From NCBI GenBank assembly GCA_016124735.1, contig WGMZ01000018.1, forward strand, positions 62,001 through 126,000: a stretch of 64,000 bases of DNA, written 5' to 3'. The notes under the pieces were generated by a model. It had not been told where the DNA came from, ran no database searches, and saw only the letters and a list, made by a program, of their open reading frames with translations. Source of the stretch: Bacteroidota bacterium (GTDB lineage Bacteria; Bacteroidota; Bacteroidia; UBA8524). Positions 61,437 through 64,000 of this stretch are shown piece by piece. Positions within the stretch are counted from its first letter, which is position 1. Each line of letters opens with the position of its first letter. Position numbers and translations under genes: made by a program.

Positions 61437-62341
61437 GTAAGTGTGGTATTTTCAGGTAATCTTAAATGGGTCAAATTCCAGGCAAAACCGGATATAATCT
61501 TCCCCGCTCGTTTCGTGTCGCCCTTTAAAAGCAAGGTAAGCACATTTTTTGGGAGGGCGAAACAGCAGAAGAAGAAGAAGGCCGATAGTTTTTGAATGCC
61601 AACCATGTTTCTGCGGATAAATAGCAGCCGGTTTCTATTTAAAAAATAAGTTTTCAAGGGGCTGTCCTTGCCGGTGCTCATGGATTCTTTATGAGTGACC
61701 TCACTATCCCCACAGTACCAGATACTGAATCCTGCTTTTTTTGCCCGTTCACAAAAATCAAGCTCCTCATAGTAAAGGAAATAGCCTTCCCACATTAGCC
61801 CAATTTTCTCTAAAACTGATCGGCGTATGCACATGGCGGCACCATGAGCTGTGGAACTTGGATAAGACTGATGAAATGCCTCCTGGTCTTTTTCCTTCCA
61901 GCCAATAGAGAAACTTCTGCCGGTATAAGGGTTCATCCCTTTGCTTCCGGCAAATTGAACAATTCCCGGTTCGAAGGCATACATCAGCCGAGGACTAATG
62001 ATCCCAGCTTCCGGTTTTTGTTCAAATAATTGAAGAATTGGGGTTATAAAACCTGGTTTTACCAGAGTGTCATTGTTCAATAGGAAGATGAAATCTCCGC
62101 TTGCTTGTCGAATGCCTAAATTATTGCCGCCGGCAAAGCCTAAATTCTCCTTATTAAAAATGAATAAATATTCAGGAAATTGTTTTTCCAGATGAAATGG
62201 GGGTTCCGGACTGCCATTATCCACTACGATGACTTCAAGATTAGGGTATGAACAGTGCCTTAGACAGAGCAACAATTCAGAGGTGTCGTTATTCCCCTTG
62301 AAGTTGACGGTGATGATGGAGACTTTCGGGTTCGGATTCAT
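61433..62341 (-). CDS. Glycosyltransferase family 2 (rhamnosyltransferase-like)
   Basis: A 302-residue soluble or peripheral GT2 with VSIITVNFKGNNDTSELLLC, EVIVVDNGSPEPP, FAGGNNLGIRQASGDFIFLL then NNDTLVKPGFI (the DxD region), AAMCIRRSVLEKIGLMWEGY and FFLYYEELDFCERAKKAGF-like acceptor segments. The pattern is that of rhamnosyl- or galactofuranosyltransferases. Its start overlaps the end of the O-antigen ligase-like gene by 53 bases; no later start would keep the first beta strand, so the overlap seems real. Confidence 0.92.
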   Translation of the reverse strand: MNPNPKVSIITVNFKGNNDTSELLLCLRHCSYPNLEVIVVDNGSPEPPFHLEKQFPEYLFIFNKENLGFAGGNNLGIRQASGDFIFLLNNDTLVKPGFITPILQLFEQKPEAGIISPRLMYAFEPGIVQFAGSKGMNPYTGRSFSIGWKEKDQEAFHQSYPSSTAHGAAMCIRRSVLEKIGLMWEGYFLYYEELDFCERAKKAGFSIWYCGDSEVTHKESMSTGKDSPLKTYFLNRNRLLFIRRNMVGIQKLSAFFFFCCFALPKNVLTLLLKGDTKRAGKIISGFAWNLTHLRLPENTTLT

Positions 62342-63767
62342 CTGTTTGGATCAGCTTTGGCGCCATAAATATAAAGCAGAGACTGAATACTATGATGGTG
62401 CTTATGGGAGATTGTCCATAAATCTGATTTCCGTATGAGCCGACACATATTCCGAAATAACCGGCATAAAGAGCAAGACAACGCAATCGGACTTCCTGGT
62501 CTGGCGATTTTTTAAGATAAAAATAGCCATAAATCAGGATGACGATAATCAGTATGATGTATAACAGGAGGCCAATCACTCCGGTTTCGACCCACACTTT
62601 AACATACCAGCTGTCATATGGCACCTCTGCCAAAAAACTCCCCGGGGTAAAACGCTGCCCCCAGCTGCCCCCCGAACCAATTCCTCCTCCCATGGGTCGG
62701 GAGGCGAGATAGCTTCTCAATAATTTTTGATTTTCGAGTCGCACCTGGAACGAGGCGTCATTTGGATCCAATGCGGTTCGTAGGCGTTGTATTTCATAAA
62801 TACCGCTGCCTACGGAGGTGTATTTCAGAAAAACAAAAATACTTAAAGCCATTATGCCGCCGAATACAAGCAATCTGAAATTCTGTATCAACACAAGGTA
62901 CATCCCGAGTCCGGCAAAAACAATAATCACCGGTCCACGCGATCCAGAAATGGCGAGAGCGATAAAAAAGAACCCGGAGAGGACAACATAAAGAATTTTC
63001 TTCCACAGCAGTCGTTCCCCCAGCCCAATAACCAGGCTGATGATTACGGCATGAGCCATCAGTGCACCAAACTGTCCGGCATCCGATAAAAAGCTGAACA
63101 CACGCAATCGTCCGAAAAGAATATGCGTCGATGCCGCACCCGCGTCAAGCCAGGCTCGTTCAGCCGAATCAACGCCAAAGTATTTTTGTTTAAATCCCCA
63201 TAATGCGACAATCAGAGTGAGCACGAGATATGCCCTGACGAACCATATCAAATCCCGGCGTTTATTGCTTAAAATAAAGACCAGTGGCACTGCCAATACA
63301 AAGTATACTGACAATCCGCGTACGGCAAAAAACCAGGCAGCTCGGTTATGGACTTCGGGATTGACAAGTTCCAGGAAAGTATAACCGAACCAAATGAGCA
63401 TGATCCAACTGAGTGGATTGTTCATACGCTTTCGGTCTTCTTTGGTGGTGGAGAATAATACCCCAAGCCAGGTGAGGGCAAGCAAGGCATCAATACTGAG
63501 CCCGAGAGGACCGGGAATGTAGCGGTTTATCCCAATAGCGAAATAACTCGCCAGTAAATAACCGACTATTCCAACCCTTGGTGCGATTAAGGTCGCATAC
63601 ACAAAGACAAGGAGAGGTGCGAAAATTCCATAGATCAACGCAACAGGAAATCCGGCTTGCCCAATTAACCAGGAAATCACAAGACTTAGCGCCAACCCGG
63701 ATAAAATTGCTGGGAATAGGTGGCGGTTGCGGGCCAGGAAGCCGATATGCTGTACTGGCGTCTCCAT
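62289..63767 (-). CDS. O-antigen ligase/polymerase-like membrane protein
   Basis: A 492-residue protein with about twelve hydrophobic helices and the Wzy_C (O-antigen ligase) region: the large loop RLRTALDPNDASFQVRLENQ, then SRPMGGGIGSGGSWGQRF and VPYDSWYVKVWVETGVIGLL. The conserved NxY/W-x-x-x-x-E-x-G-x-x-G-like ligase pattern reads here as DSWYVKVWVETGVIG. Such proteins polymerise or ligate polysaccharide at the membrane. It is 2 bases downstream of the partial gene at the window end. Confidence 0.9.
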   Translation of the reverse strand: METPVQHIGFLARNRHLFPAILSGLALSLVISWLIGQAGFPVALIYGIFAPLLVFVYATLIAPRVGIVGYLLASYFAIGINRYIPGPLGLSIDALLALTWLGVLFSTTKEDRKRMNNPLSWIMLIWFGYTFLELVNPEVHNRAAWFFAVRGLSVYFVLAVPLVFILSNKRRDLIWFVRAYLVLTLIVALWGFKQKYFGVDSAERAWLDAGAASTHILFGRLRVFSFLSDAGQFGALMAHAVIISLVIGLGERLLWKKILYVVLSGFFFIALAISGSRGPVIIVFAGLGMYLVLIQNFRLLVFGGIMALSIFVFLKYTSVGSGIYEIQRLRTALDPNDASFQVRLENQKLLRSYLASRPMGGGIGSGGSWGQRFTPGSFLAEVPYDSWYVKVWVETGVIGLLLYIILIIVILIYGYFYLKKSPDQEVRLRCLALYAGYFGICVGSYGNQIYGQSPISTIIVFSLCFIFMAPKLIQTDESEPESLHHHRQLQGE

Positions 63768-63769
63768 CT

Positions 63770-64000
63770 TTAGTATGTTTTTAAGCGAGACGAGGTGAAA
63801 CTTTGCGACAGAATATCATGGAGTGTTTGCCGTAATTTAGAACGTCTTTTCGGAATCGTTCCGACCAATTCCTCAAGTGAATCAACCGGTACTGCATTCA
63901 ATAACATCAGGTGTTTACGTGGTTTCGATTTATTGAATATATCGACAATATTCATGTCGGAAGCCGACCAAACTCTGCTGCTGTTTACAACACGTATACA
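63770..64000 (-). CDS. C-terminal tail of a polysaccharide chain-length/kinase-like protein
   Basis: The frame ends at 63770 and stays open to the window edge at 64000, so this is the last 76 residues of a larger gene (an ATG at 63955 is probably an internal Met). The text RVVNSSRVWSASDMNIVDIF, LMLLNAVPVDSLEELVGTIP and KRRSKLRQTLHDILSQSFTS resembles the C-terminal tail of Wzc-like tyrosine kinases in Bacteroidota. That identification rests on the tail and on its place as first gene of the glycosyltransferase run, and is only moderate. Confidence 0.5.
   Translation of the reverse strand, partial: CIRVVNSSRVWSASDMNIVDIFNKSKPRKHLMLLNAVPVDSLEELVGTIPKRRSKLRQTLHDILSQSFTSSRLKTY

Overview
The window is a piece of a Bacteroidota chromosome, most likely a gliding, type IX secretion (T9SS)-using lineage. 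The evidence is direct: a gldA-gldF-gldG gliding-motility ABC cluster, large surface proteins with PKD or HYR-like repeats ending in CHU_C/T9SS sorting domains, two-component regulator-propeller kinases, DUF3078 and DUF4340 proteins, and promoters of the Bacteroidota type (TTG, 18-20 bases, TAnnTTTG or TAnnTTCG) in place of strong Shine-Dalgarno sites. Most of the window is ordinary core genome at high gene density. I saw no rRNA, tRNA, CRISPR array, prophage or intact insertion sequence.

Layout. 1-3 kb: 3' end of secA, deoC, a SPOR-like secreted protein and rplS (+). 3-12 kb: a minus-strand run with a lipoprotein, a LytTR regulator and its propeller histidine kinase, a HupE/UreJ-type membrane protein, a DUF192 protein, yidD, fumC, a LigB-type dioxygenase and a fasciclin protein. 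12-16.6 kb: gldA, gldF, gldG and a DUF4340 gene (+). 16.7-20.6 kb: two broken genes that meet tail to tail, a small Cys-motif gene and a PKD/CHU_C surface protein, each cut by one in-frame stop codon. 20.6-22.3 kb: aroE and a DUF368 transporter-like gene (-). 22.4-29.6 kb: a tiny Cys-rich lipoprotein, a membrane-anchored LuxR-like regulator, a 1300-residue secreted protein with 240-bp tandem repeats, and a TPR histidine kinase.

29.6-34.7 kb is a biotin operon (bioB, bioF, bioD, bioA and a beta-ketoacyl synthase). It is followed by a 3-oxoacid CoA-transferase pair, mdh and a retropepsin-like protease (34.8-37.7 kb). 37.7-41.8 kb holds an envelope polysaccharide sugar transferase with a receiver-like N-terminus, a CheY-like regulator, a DUF3078 protein, a coiled-coil membrane protein and rfbC. 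41.9-44.9 kb carries two kynurenine-route genes (tryptophan 2,3-dioxygenase and a 2-aminomuconate deaminase-type RidA protein), a methyltransferase and a WD40 protein. 44.9-49.4 kb has an ABC exporter pair, a PaaE-type reductase and small housekeeping proteins. 49.5-55.8 kb has a 1263-residue IgGFc-binding-like/PKD/CHU_C protein, carA and eno. 55.8-57.9 kb encodes an NtrC-type regulator flanked by two Hpt proteins with no kinase nearby. 57.9-64 kb is a polysaccharide cluster: four glycosyltransferases, an O-antigen ligase/polymerase-like protein and the tail of a gene running off the window.

The points most worth a second look are the paired nonsense-broken genes at 16.8-20.6 kb, the exactly periodic 240-bp repeats with another domain nested inside one repeat, the ketoacyl synthase embedded in the biotin operon, and the Hpt/NtrC/Hpt set beside the polysaccharide cluster. 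I did not find a clearly new multi-gene system.
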